From Ophiothrix spiculata (lineage: Eukaryota > Echinodermata > Ophiuroidea > Amphilepidida > Ophiotrichidae), in assembly GCA_000969725.1 (NCBI GenBank), contig JXSR01S061125.1: a stretch of 23,451 bases of DNA; one strand, 5' to 3'. The position numbers were made by a program, and so were the translations under genes. This document shows positions 8,876-17,472 of this stretch, one piece after another. Below the pieces are notes generated by a model. It searched no databases and was not told the origin of the DNA. It worked only from the letters and a program-made list of their open reading frames with translations. Every line of letters begins with the position of its first letter. Position 1 is the first letter of the stretch.

Positions 8876-9078
8876 ATGGATATTTTCGGCAAGGTAATTT
8901 TTATGCACGGCTAATTGTCAATCATTTTGCGCACTTAAATTTTTGCACTTCTTTATTTTTTAACGTGTGGCTGTATATACCACTTTTCACAGTACATTTA
9001 TTTTCGTGATAGGCATATTGAGCGTGAAAAGCGTAAAATTAATGTAGAGCAAAATATACCACTAAGGTCTATACAGTA
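8876..9078. mobile_element. TA-flanked MITE, TACTGTA ends
   Basis: Starts TACTGTAAGCATGGATATTTTC and ends with the reverse complement of TACTGTATAGACC. The interior has the TATTTTCGGCAAGG and TTATTTTCGTGATAG phrases typical of a style of MITE (CTGTAAA...TTTTCGCG) that I recall from many invertebrate genomes. TA is the likely target duplication. It is 203 bp and non-coding, lying 30 bp after SINE-like copy 3. Confidence 0.65.
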
Positions 9079-9359
9079 TTTAATCACTGCAGTCTACTCT
9101 ATGCTGATGCATCCAAGATTTTTAAGGATAAATACCACAGTAAAAGTTTTACCTTATCTCTTTGTAGCAAAGAGCAAAATCAAAGTCATGGACTTTTAAA
9201 AGATAAACTGGTCAAAAAGGTCTTATGATTTATTGATTTACCTAATAAAAAGATAGTGATATCAATCTGATTTTGACAGAAATCTGATCTATTTTCCCCC
9301 TAAAAATTATTATTCAAAGGTCCATATCAAAGGTCCTGGGTTTGAATCACTGTATGCAC

Positions 9360-9490
9360 GACACGCTTTAGAAAGGGTGGGTCTACAAAAATCCAAAAAT
9401 TGTCAAAAGGTTGGGGTTCAGAGAATTTTCAGTATAAAGGGTGCCTTGATAAAAAGGGTGGGTCTGAAATAAAAAGGGTGGGTTGCTTAC
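9360..9490 (+). repeat. GGGTGGG repeat, diverged unit
   Basis: Contains AAAGGGTGGGTCTAC, TTGGGGTTCAGAGAATTTTC, AGTATAAAGGGTG and AAAAAGGGTGGGTCTG. This is a diverged relative of the two 171-bp units at 9677-9988. A tRNA-T-arm-like phrase, GGGTTTGAATCAC, precedes it near 9338. Confidence 0.65.
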
Positions 9491-9676
9491 CCTGTGACTA
9501 GTATTTAAATTACACATGTTTGTTGAGAAGATCTGAGAATCAGAATGAGCATTAATCATAGTGATATGACATTGTTGTTGCCATTTACATTTTCCACATT
9601 GCTGAGCTAGGCTTTATCAATATTAATGAGATATTTATGAGCCAAAGTGGGATGAATTCAAAATTCAGCATCCCCA

Positions 9677-9988
9677 TCAGTATGAAAAACTTGTCAAGTT
9701 TCTAAAAAGGGTGGGTTTAGAGAATATTCAGTATAAAGGGTGTTTGGATAAAAAAGGTGGGGTCAAAATAAAAAGGGTGGGGTTCAAATCCCACTGCAGT
9801 GTTATAATATTGGATGTCGTTGGTGACATTAAAAATACTGCCCTCAATCAGTATGAAAAACTTGTCAAGTTTCTAAAAAGGGTGGGTTTAGAGAATATTC
9901 AGTATAAAGGGTGTTTGGATAAAAAAGGTGGGGTCAACATAAATAGGGTGGGGTACAAACCCCGCTGCATACAGTGTGAATCCCATGG
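9677..9988 (+). repeat. 171-bp tandem duplication (GGGTGGG units)
   Basis: CAGTATGAAAAACTTGTCAA begins at 9678 and again at 9849, and the units are almost identical for their first 100 bases. Each holds AAAAAGGGTGGGTTTAGAG, AGTATAAAGGGTGTTTGG, AAAAAAGGTGGGGTC and a GGGTGGGG segment followed by a T-arm-like phrase (GTGGGGTTCAAATCCCAC in unit 1). The period is 57 codons exactly, so a 97-codon ORF (9711-10004) runs through both units, but I see no sign of real coding. Confidence 0.85.
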
Positions 9989-10080
9989 TAAGGAACATTA
10001 TTGATACAGGTACATGTAGATTCAAGTTCAAACTATGGTTAGGGTTAATATTCCGAGACAGAATCTCTACCATCTGAAAT

Positions 10081-10126
10081 GGACTAGTTAGCGCCAGGCC
10101 TGGTTAGCGCTATCTGTGGCTAGTCC
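10081..10126. repeat. Nested hairpin
   Basis: GGACTAG (10081-10087) pairs with CTAGTCC (10120-10126). Inside, TAGCGC (10089-10094) pairs with GCGCTA (10107-10112) around the palindrome CCAGGCCTGG. A small structured element, just after a TATGGTTAGGGTTAAT end near 10035. Confidence 0.6.
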
Positions 10127-10647
10127 TTGTAGTTTGAAAAATAGAAACAATTGTGTAAACTTGACTTACTGCATGCGAGCAGTAGGATAATTAAATATAT
10201 AAATATTCCATTTATTTTCTTTTTGATTTCTCACAAAAGCCTTTGTCATTGACACTTAATGATCTTGCTAATTGGCATTTCATATTGTCAATTTTGGCGT
10301 CAAACCTGTGGTTTTGAAATGTCTGTCCTTGAATTTTGCAACTACTGCAATATCAGCCTACTGTGCAGTTTAATTTTGGAACCAATGACCTAAAACGAAT
10401 CAAAATCAGATTGTGAGGAGGTGGGGATGACCAAATTTTGCATAAAGAAATTTTCATTTTCCAAACGAAATTTTTATTAATCAATTTGATGATCTGAACT
10501 GAGTTTTAATATATGATTAAAAACCTGAAATAATCTCTTTATTTTTTTTTCCCCATTTTTCGGTGGCCAATAATTGTCTTTCTGGGTAAACCATATCAGT
10601 TCAAATCAAAATCTATATTTAAAGCACAGAAATACAATATGCCTTTT
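10127..10647. other. AT-rich spacer
   Basis: No supported gene or repeat. Confidence 0.4.
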
Positions 10648-10859
10648 AAGGCTACGATCACATAGAAGTATACAGTATACTGTATTCTCGATGTCTATCT
10701 GTTATACAGGCACCGCGAGCTATTCATATTTTTCAAATAGTGCCCTCTTATGTGACCTGGTAGCATAAAATTCATGGGTTTGATTGAATCAATGCGTATG
10801 CCCAAGTAAAATCATGCACCGTATACCCGAGTAGTATAGTTTTATGTGATCACAGCCTT
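10648..10859. mobile_element. MITE with AAGGCTxxGATCACATA ends
   Basis: The left end is AAGGCTACGATCACATAGA. The right end, reverse-complemented, is AAGGCTGTGATCACATAAA: 16 of 19 bases match. The 212-bp interior has GTATACAGTATACTGTATTC and ACCGTATACCCGAGTAG. I could not identify a clean target duplication. The class is unassigned; Harbinger-like elements with TCACA-containing ends are one candidate. Confidence 0.65.
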
Positions 10860-11325
10860 GCAATTTAAAGCATGGGTGAATAGATAGTCGCCTCCAGTGG
10901 CAAACAAAAATGGTTGAAACAATTTTAATCCCCTGTATCAATTCTTGACCTTTGATTAAAAAAAAAAATCCTGTTTCTTTTCAAACCAATTTGATATCTA
11001 TACAAAATCAGTACAAATGTATATAAGAAAATGACAGAAATTCCAGAACAAGTCAAAATAAAAGAAAGAACATCTAACAAAACATATATATCAAGTTCAT
11101 CAAGAATTAAACTTCTTTCAACCACCAAATTGAATAGATTATGCAAATAATCTGAATAGGCTTATCCAAATAACAAATGTATTGATGCAATAAAGCATCT
11201 TTGTACAGTAGATCACAGGTTTTATTTATCTGCTTCATGTACTTAAAATTCCATCACATAAAAATGACACAATTGCAATCGGAGCACTATACCCGCAAAC
11301 TTGTGCAGGATCACTGAAAAGGGGA
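10860..11325. other. AT-rich spacer
   Basis: No supported gene or repeat; a 73-codon minus-strand ORF at 10925-11146 shows no motif. Confidence 0.4.
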
Positions 11326-11520
11326 AAAATCTCAATTCATTATTCGGGTTTTTTTTATAAATGGCACAATTTGACATATGAAAACAGTATATCCTTTGTA
11401 TAAACATGAAGCCATTTTTTATTTTTTAAAAATCTCAATTCCTTCTTCGTTTGTCAAAATGGCACAAGTTGACATACGAAAACAGTAAATTCTTTGTACA
11501 AACACAAGCCATTTTTGAAT
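11326..11520 (+). repeat. Tandem duplication, about 103 bp
   Basis: AAAAATCTCAATTC starts near 11326 and again near 11429. The units share ATGGCACAA, TTGACATA, GAAAACAGTA, TTTGTA and AAGCCATTTTT in the same order, with roughly 80 percent identity by eye. Non-coding. Confidence 0.8.
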
Positions 11521-11631
11521 TCACAGTTTGTTGACATTCATTTGTGTGTATTTTCTCTCTTGTCATTTTCTGTGACCGTTTGACTCCATATCAGCGGGTC
11601 AGCTGAAGGAGTCTTTTACTACCACTGGAGA

Positions 11632-11967
11632 CAGGGGCGTAACCAGCTTTGACCGTCCGGGGGGGCAAGACTTAAGAGCCTTCCCGATTTTTGTACTGGC
11701 TTGGGAAAAAAATTTAACGCGCGTAGCGCGCGCAAAAATATATGGACAAATTTGTTTATTTTAGCTAAAAAACGCCTATTTTTGGATGAAATGATGGTTT
11801 CTTTCTTTTTCTTTTTCTCTTTTCCTTCGCCTTTTCCCTCTTCTTTGCCCTTTCTCTTCTTCTTCCTCCCTTTCTTCCCTTCCCATTTTTTTGCTCTCCT
11901 TCCCGATTTTTTTGGGTGGGGGGGGGCAAGCTGCCCCCCCGGACACCCCCCCCTGGTTACGCCACTG
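11632..11967. mobile_element. hAT-type MITE with perfect 8-bp target duplication
   Basis: The left end is CAGGGGCGTAACCAG. The right end, reverse-complemented, is CAGTGGCGTAACCAG (14 of 15). The element is flanked on both sides by ACTGGAGA (11624-11631 and 11968-11975), an exact 8-bp duplication as made by hAT transposases. The 336-bp interior includes the GC palindrome-like CGCGCGTAGCGCGCG near 11718 and a long pyrimidine tract at about 11800-11905, then G and C runs at the right end. It encodes no transposase; the 94-codon ORF through the pyrimidine tract is an artefact. Confidence 0.93.
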
Positions 11968-12202
11968 ACTGGAGAGCTTCTTTAGTGTTGAAAAGGGATC
12001 AAGCTATACAGGATTTTTTTTTCTGGAAAAAAAATAATAAAACCCATTTAGCTGTATATGACAAGAGCCTATATTCTATCATACATAGTCATGTCTATTC
12101 TTGCTGCAAAGATCACAAAAAGTCTCATCATGAAATCTCAACTTAACATCACTGAGAGTCAGGCATACAATCAAAAGGCTGACAACAAAGCGTGTATTGC
12201 TA

Positions 12203-12497
12203 TGGTCACATAAGCTACAGGAAGCCGCAACCCTGCAAAGCCGGTATGACACCGGTGAATGCTTGCGATGCCTGGCCGGTCACCAGCCAATGCCGGTGGT
12301 TATGGGACCATAACTTAAGACATCGTATACAAGCCGCAAGGTTTTGACTCAGAATTAAATTCTTGCGGCATGCTTCCAGTGTCTCTACGGCCGGTGACCG
12401 CTCGGACACGGGTCGGTCACCGGCCGATGTCTGATCGGCGTCCGCTGAAATGATGCCGTAAACACATCGCAACTTCGCCGCAAAGGTTATGTGACCA
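12203..12497. mobile_element. GC-rich MITE with TGGTCACATAA ends
   Basis: TGGTCACATAA at 12203-12213 is matched exactly by its reverse complement at 12487-12497, and the next inner bases also partly agree. The interior is strikingly GC- and CpG-rich, with repeated CCGGTCACC/GGTGACCGG words and a 13-bp perfect hairpin at 12388-12426. No clear target duplication is seen. The 85-codon minus-strand ORF here is likely a by-product of the GC content. Confidence 0.7.
12388..12426. repeat. 13-bp perfect hairpin inside the GC-rich MITE
   Basis: CGGCCGGTGACCG (12388-12400) pairs exactly with CGGTCACCGGCCG (12414-12426) across a 13-base loop. The stem word GGCCGGTCACC occurs again at about 12273. Confidence 0.85.
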
Positions 12498-12686
12498 GGA
12501 TATCCAGGTCAAATCGCCCTATCAGTGGAGGACCTACCTAGCTCCTTCAGCCGGCCCATCATCTGACGCGGCACAAACCCAGGGGCACAAACATTCATAC
12601 AACTATCAACCCATACAAGCAAAAGGACTGCCACAATTTTCTGATCTCTTTCATGAGTTCAAATAGATTCAAATTTCATAGATTCT

Positions 12687-12718
12687 TTTTTTTTGTGTGT
12701 GTGTGTGGGGGGGGGAGG
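12687..12718 (+). repeat. T-run, TG microsatellite and G-run
   Basis: A poly-T tract passes into a short TG dinucleotide repeat and then into a G-run. Simple sequence only. Confidence 0.85.
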
Positions 12719-12729
12719 GTCTTTCACTC

Positions 12730-13037
12730 TTAACTCTTTCACTCTGGCAAGCCCCTCACAGCGGCTCGAAAAAGCGTGCACGGAATTTCTACTTAGACAT
12801 ATTTTTTTCAAATAGCTCTAAAAAAACTACAAGCCCAAATTGGTAGAAAAATCACCAGCAAGCAGTTGAAAAGAAGAGCTATCTAGCGCCATCATTTTTA
12901 TTGGCAAAGAGAACAACCCTGGCGCATTACAATAATCGTACGCTATCATAAAGTTACGGTTCTGTGAGCCACTCAGAGCGGCTCTACGGCGAAATTCAAC
13001 GGATGGTGAAAATTTTATTCCGGAGTGAAAGAGTTAA
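12730..13037. mobile_element. TTAA-flanked piggyBac-like MITE
   Basis: The left end is TTAACTCTTTCACTCTGG. The right end, reverse-complemented, is TTAACTCTTTCACTCCGG: 17 of 18 bases match, including TTAA at both edges (12730-12733 and 13034-13037). The TTAA target and the CTCTTT-type end fit piggyBac-like elements; Kolobok also uses TTAA. Just outside the left end, TCTTTCACTC is repeated once more. Subterminal AGCGGCTC occurs near both ends in direct orientation. It is 308 bp and non-coding. Confidence 0.85.
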
Positions 13038-13336
13038 TTCTTAACAGCCAGGCATACCTTTGAAAACGATTTCTTTGGTATCCAAGAATTACAAAAGGTA
13101 AAAGACCGGAATAAGGCTAGGAGTACTTGAAATGATGTCAAATATAATAATAGCCTCGTTTCAAATGTATTGACAATAAGTAAATCCAACACACAATGTT
13201 TCCTGTGTATCCTTACTTTGGAAAAAGAAAAAAGTGGCATTTGCTTAAATACTATTGCACAAAATTGGGTTCATAATCCATAAATGGCTTTGAATGTGAT
13301 AGCTAAATTCTCTTTTCATGTTTTCAATGCCTACAG

Positions 13337-13417
13337 GGTATTCTGGCATCGATCCATTGATATTTTGTCCGATTCAACATAGAGGCGATGCAGAGATCAA
13401 ATCTATCAACCTATCTC
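13337..13417 (+). pseudogene. Exon-like segment, unit 1 (donor site lost)
   Basis: This 81-nt segment is preceded by TTTTCAATGCCTACAG, a plausible splice acceptor. Reading from the third base gives YSGIDPLIFCPIQHRG and then DAEIKSINLSQ with no stop. The expected donor GT is replaced by AG after CTATCTC, so if it was an exon it is now unspliceable on this side. The encoded peptide matches no domain I recognise, and a non-coding tandem repeat remains possible. Confidence 0.35.
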
Positions 13418-13506
13418 AGAAAATGTGCCTTTTATAATAATGCACATGTCAGTTGTTCCTCAAGCCCCCAGGTACCTAAATTCTCTTATGTTTTCAATAC
13501 CCACAG

Positions 13507-13587
13507 GGTATTCTGGCATCCATCCATTGATGTTTTGTCGTATTCAACATAAAGGCGATGCAGAGATCAAATCTATCAACCTGTCTG
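13507..13587 (+). CDS. Exon-like segment, unit 2 (both splice-like ends present)
   Basis: Preceded by TTTTCAATACCCACAG and followed by GTAAAC, so both splice-like signals are in place around an 81-nt, frame-preserving segment. Read from its third base it gives YSGIHPLMFCRIQHKG then DAEIKSINLSG without stops. By eye it is about 91 percent identical to unit 1, while the flanking intron-like part is nearer 80 percent, as expected if the segment was constrained. Most differences change the amino acid, which argues for relaxed or diversifying change. No family recognised; this is a hypothesis, not a gene call. Confidence 0.25.
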
Positions 13588-13687
13588 GTAAACATGTTTT
13601 TTATAATAATGCACAATGCACTTGTCAGTTGTTACTCAAACCCCTGGGTAACTAAATTCTCCTTTCATAATTTGCAATGCCCACAGG

Positions 13688-13899
13688 CAGTGTTTCCGCT
13701 AAGGCCGTATGGCGCGCCATTGGCGCAGGAGCGGTGAAAATTGGCGCAAAGAGTTTCTGAAAATGTTTGAGAAAGATATTTTTCTAGCCTCATTGAGCCC
13801 ATATTCAGCCACAGCTCATGATTTTGGCGCAAGCACCTCTTAAACTTTGTCAAACTTGCTCGAATTGGCGCAAGCTCAAAAATCTTAGCGGACACACTG
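13688..13899. mobile_element. hAT-like MITE inserted in array unit 3
   Basis: The left end is CAGTGTTTCCGCTAAG. The right end, reverse-complemented, is CAGTGTGTCCGCTAAG (15 of 16). CAGTG ends are typical of hAT. The word TTGGCGC recurs at 13720, 13741, 13824 and 13865, all in one direction. The insertion lies exactly at the acceptor-like CCACAG of unit 3. No 8-bp target duplication is visible (left CCCACAGG, right GGTATTCT), so the flank has been altered or the mechanism differed. Confidence 0.8.
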
Positions 13900-14103
13900 G
13901 GTATTCTAGCATCCACCCTCCAAAATAAAGACGGTGAAAAGATCATCTATCGACCTATCTGGTGAACGTGTCCCTCATAATAATGCACATGTCAGTTGTT
14001 TATCAAGACCCCTGGTACCTACCTTTTCATGTTTTTTACTATCCCAAATGGTATCCTGGTATCCATCCACTGATGTTTTGCTGCATTCGACATTTAGGTA
14101 TTC

Positions 14104-14270
14104 AAACACGCGAGTTGAAACAACACAGAGTTGTTCATCGCGAATCAATGACGATGCATCCATGCGTTGGCGTATTTTTATCGGCTTTAACCACCCGAGT
14201 GTGATAAAAATACACCCAAGCATTGGATGCAGAGTTGTTGATTCGTGACGAACAACTCTGTGGCGTGTTT
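14104..14270. mobile_element. Foldback inside array unit 4
   Basis: AAACACGC at the left faces GCGTGTTT at the right. ACAGAGTTGTTC (14125-14136) pairs exactly with 14250-14261, and GTATTTTTATC (14172-14182) pairs exactly with 14203-14213. GATGCATCCATGCGTTGG matches the reverse complement of CCAAGCATTGGATGC imperfectly. A further GATTCTTCACGAATCAACAAC near 14524 repeats arm sequence, so the wider insertion (about 14097-14582) probably holds remains of more than one copy. Confidence 0.75.
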
Positions 14271-14620
14271 GATTACCTTTCAACAATGAAAATCTTCCTC
14301 AAAACGTATGAATTAAATAAATGTTTTCAATTTAACAGATAGGCCTACGCATAGATCACAAAAATACTTAGCATAATCCATAATCTGAAGCAAAGTGCTA
14401 GTTTGTGAATGTTTGCGGCTTTGAGGTTTTAAATATTGTTCCTAAGCACCGGGCTTTTGCACGTACTATAAGTGCCCGACGCGCAATGAACAGTGCGCCG
14501 ACTTATGTGTGCTGCTAATCTGTGGATTCTTCACGAATCAACAACGGTATGTTCCTTATAAGAAGATACAGTGAGTTGTTGAAAAGCCAATGAATAGATC
14601 ACATCTATCAACCCGTCTGG

Positions 14621-16017
14621 TAAGGCCAAGTAAAATTAATCATTTGTTTCAGGTAACTTGCTTTGAAAACATGGGGAAGGAAGAAAGGGAACAAATCTTA
14701 TTTTAGCAAAAGATTTTATAATAATAATAATATTAATTATTCCATTGAACATCGGGTCAAAGCGCTTATGACAATTATTACATTACCAATAGAATACGGT
14801 CAAAAATATTGAGATGGAAGGAAGGGAAAATAGCGTATTTTTCCAAAAATTATATTGCTTACAAAAACATCAGATACGGCTGAAAAGGTTGGGAGATAGA
14901 ATTTGAGATCTACTCAAAGTTTGGGTGTATATTTTCAACAAATCCGTTCATTTAGTATAGAAAAAAAAATTTAAAATATGACATTTTTAAATGCCAGATC
15001 CATTTCTTGCTCAAAAGCATCCATTGAAAGGCCACTTTTAAGCGCAAAACACCCATTTTCTTGGGATAAGTATTTTTTCTATATTTTGGACATTTTAAAG
15101 GTTATAATTTGTTAAGCTTGTCTGCTAAATTGGTTGAAATCTGACATCAAAAATGCCAGCTACTATGGAGTTTTCAAGTGGTACTTATGATCTCAATAAT
15201 CCAACAGTGTCATTTAGGTTTCATTGAATATCCTGAATTTTAATCGCCTTGTACTCAAAAGTTATAATTACTAGTCTGATCTCAACCTTTTCAGCTCATA
15301 TTTCCGTCACTGGCAGAATATCGAGAAAGGACAAAATTTGTGTCTTAATGAACGATTCCATAATTATCTGTACGTCAAACACTAAGATGCAATATGTGAC
15401 ACAAATAATGGCGCTCTCCACACAGGCAAATCAATCTGTACATCGCACATCCAGATGCATCTAGATTAAACAGCACTTCAGTAAACGATGCGCAAGAGCG
15501 TAAGTGACTGCACTTGTACATGCGCGTGGTTGCGTTATTTCCATGCACACGCACACCACAGTGTGTCAATACGCGCAACTGGAGTAAAGTCAGATTGACT
15601 CATGACCGTGTGAACACTATCTGCACTTGGGAAATGAACATTCATCTAGATTTGACGCTCCCATGAGGAGAGCCCCCATTGTCGTTGTTCAGAGTCCAAT
15701 GTTCTACCACCGACAGAATATGTCAATTACAAGAATGGTCTATTCTTTTGAGAAAAATGAACAACTACCTACCTGTATGTACAAAGTCCAAGGAGTCATG
15801 ACCACATCAGCACATGTTAAGAAGAAAACACAAAACAAAGAATTTGTCAAAATTATTGGTTCACATTCATAATCATTTATTTTTTATACTTTGCAATACA
15901 CTGACTTATTTTTTTTACATACTTAGCACCATAGATCAGTAATGTTCACACCAAGGGTACAAAATGGTGGCATAACTATGGAAATAGACTCCATACCCCC
16001 TGTACTCTGCATTCTTA
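14621..16017. other. Long AT-rich stretch, little structure
   Basis: An ATA-rich simple sequence lies at 14716-14740. CTGAAAAGGTTG at 14880-14891 faces its exact reverse complement at 15283-15294, possibly marking a decayed 415-bp element, but the arms are short. CpG is denser at 15485-15580. Short ORFs (15249, 15627) show no motifs. Confidence 0.4.
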
Positions 16018-16042
16018 TGGTTAGGGTTGGGTTTAGGGATAG
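16018..16042 (+). repeat. Short telomere-like run
   Basis: Reads GGTTAGGGTTGGGTTTAGGG and then ATAGGGGTTGG: a degenerate TTAGGG-type simple repeat, interstitial, too short and irregular to be a chromosome end. It may be the tail of a decayed member of the SINE-like family. Confidence 0.6.
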
Positions 16043-17145
16043 GGGTTGGTTATATCCTACAACCCATTTTTTTCTGAGTAAGATCCAATTGAAGCTTTGG
16101 CAGATAATTCCTTACATGCAACACTGACACATCAGGCAAGCCTTCAAACTGGACATTTACTATATAACACTTCACCCCAAAAATTCACAGTTCATTGTGA
16201 GGTTAATGGTTATTTCATGAATTGGTCTTGATCAAAGCGTTATCTATGGGCCAGGTCTTTTCATTATGGCCCATATTAGTGGGGTGTTCAATTAGTTAAC
16301 AACCAAAGTAGAAGAAGATAAGCTTCAAACTTGTCAAGTTCCTTCGTACCAATCATTCATGTGACCAAAATTCCTGTTAGTGACCAAGCAGGGAGTATGT
16401 GCCACGCAGCAGCAGCATACGCGAGCCATTCACTTGCCAGTGGATTTTGCTCAGTATAGGTAGACACTTCAAGTGATTTTTAAATTAAAAATCAAATTCT
16501 TTCAAATAGTCTGTAAATAAAAGGACAAAATCCCAAACCGTTTGAATTTGTCAAATCAGACATATCTATGAACTTATTGAACAGCCCTTGACTTGTAAGG
16601 GTACTGTGATGAGATGTGGACAAGTCTGTAAGTGACTTTGGGATAGCCCACTGATTACCCATCAAGGTCAAGTTTAGTTTAAGTACTATTACATATGTTG
16701 TTTGTCCTCAAAAATTCAAGAGGATCAATATTTTCCTTCTTTGTTGTGTTTGTTCAATACAAGCACTGAATCACTCTTGAAAAAGATATTTTTAAAAAAC
16801 ACCCATACATACAGGCATACATTTCCGCACAGACAATGATGTAGCCTTATGGTGCGTTCAGAGTCCAAATTGATTGAAAATTTAAGAAATTTTGTCTGTG
16901 CACTTGTGAGGATTTTTAAAAATGTTACTTGTTGGTTTTTAAAAGATATTGCATGCTGAATATAATTTGTGCATGTCTGCTGATGTTGGTTGAGAAACTG
17001 TACCCATAATATTGAGAGTGTGCATTTAAAATGTATTTAAAGAATTCTTAAAATAGCAGACAATTCAACCACAATTGAGGCTTCAGCTGGTTATATCAAA
17101 GACCAGAAGCCAGCAAAAACAATCTAAACTGACTTCAAGCGAGTA
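16043..17145. other. AT-rich spacer
   Basis: No ORF, inverted repeat or tandem repeat that I can support. Confidence 0.4.
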
Positions 17146-17472
17146 TTAAAGGTGCACGTTCCGAGCACATTCTCATCCCCTGGGGCTCAAACGGAGATAG
17201 TACATTTTTTGATGTCAAATGAAAGCTTATATTTTTCTATTTGTAAATCCAAAATTTCATCTTCAAATTCTTTATAGTTCCAAAGATATATCAGAAAATA
17301 TACAGTTAACTGTACAGGCCTACCTATTTTCTATTTCTTATGTATTTATATAACAGCCTCATCCCCAAGGTTGCATGCTATCTTTTGCATCTGAAGATGG
17401 GTGAAAACTCATAAAAACATTTCAGTTAAAAGTAAATTGTACGCAAGATAAAATCAGAGCCCGTACCTTTAA
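17146..17472 (+). mobile_element. TTAAAGGT MITE family, copy 1
   Basis: The left end is TTAAAGGTGCACGTTCCG. The right end, reverse-complemented, is TTAAAGGTACGGGCTC. TTAA is at both edges (17146-17149 and 17469-17472). The interior matches the reverse complement of 22801-23147 through shared blocks such as ACATTCTCATCCCC, TTTTTTGATGTCAAAT, AAATCCAAAATTT and AACAGCCTCATCC. It is a non-coding, TTAA-target element, so piggyBac or Kolobok type by target; no transposase seen. Confidence 0.85.

Larger units (their letters stand above)
13303..14620 (+). repeat. Tandem array of about 173-bp exon-like units, interrupted
   Basis: CTAAATTCTC-type starts lie at 13303, 13476, 13652 and (as CTACCTTTTC) 14019. 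Units 1 and 2 are 173 and 176 bp. Unit 3 carries the hAT MITE 13688-13899 and an internal deletion of about 19 bp. Unit 4 is split by an insertion of about 490 bp (roughly 14097-14582). Each unit contains a segment starting GGTATTCTGG, preceded in units 1-3 by a pyrimidine-rich stretch and ACAG, and ending CTGTCTG then GTAAAC, GTGAAC or GTAAGG in three of four units. This looks like acceptor-exon-donor, with an 81-nt (27-codon) segment open in one frame in units 1 and 2. Confidence 0.7.

Noticed and set aside
9360..9988. CRISPR-like array
   Set aside because: Units are long and near-identical without unique spacers, and the context is animal nuclear DNA.
9711..10004. ORF with two 57-residue repeats, resembling a repeat protein
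   Set aside because: The repeat follows directly from a 171-bp DNA duplication of GGGTGGG sequence; nearly identical DNA gives no evidence of protein-level constraint.
14880..15294. Inverted CTGAAAAGGTTG arms 415 bp apart
   Set aside because: Arms of 12 bp with weak extension and no target duplication; could be chance or a very old element.
16018..16042. Telomere or telomeric insertion
   Set aside because: Too short and irregular; the same TTAGGG-like words occur as tails of the SINE-like family.
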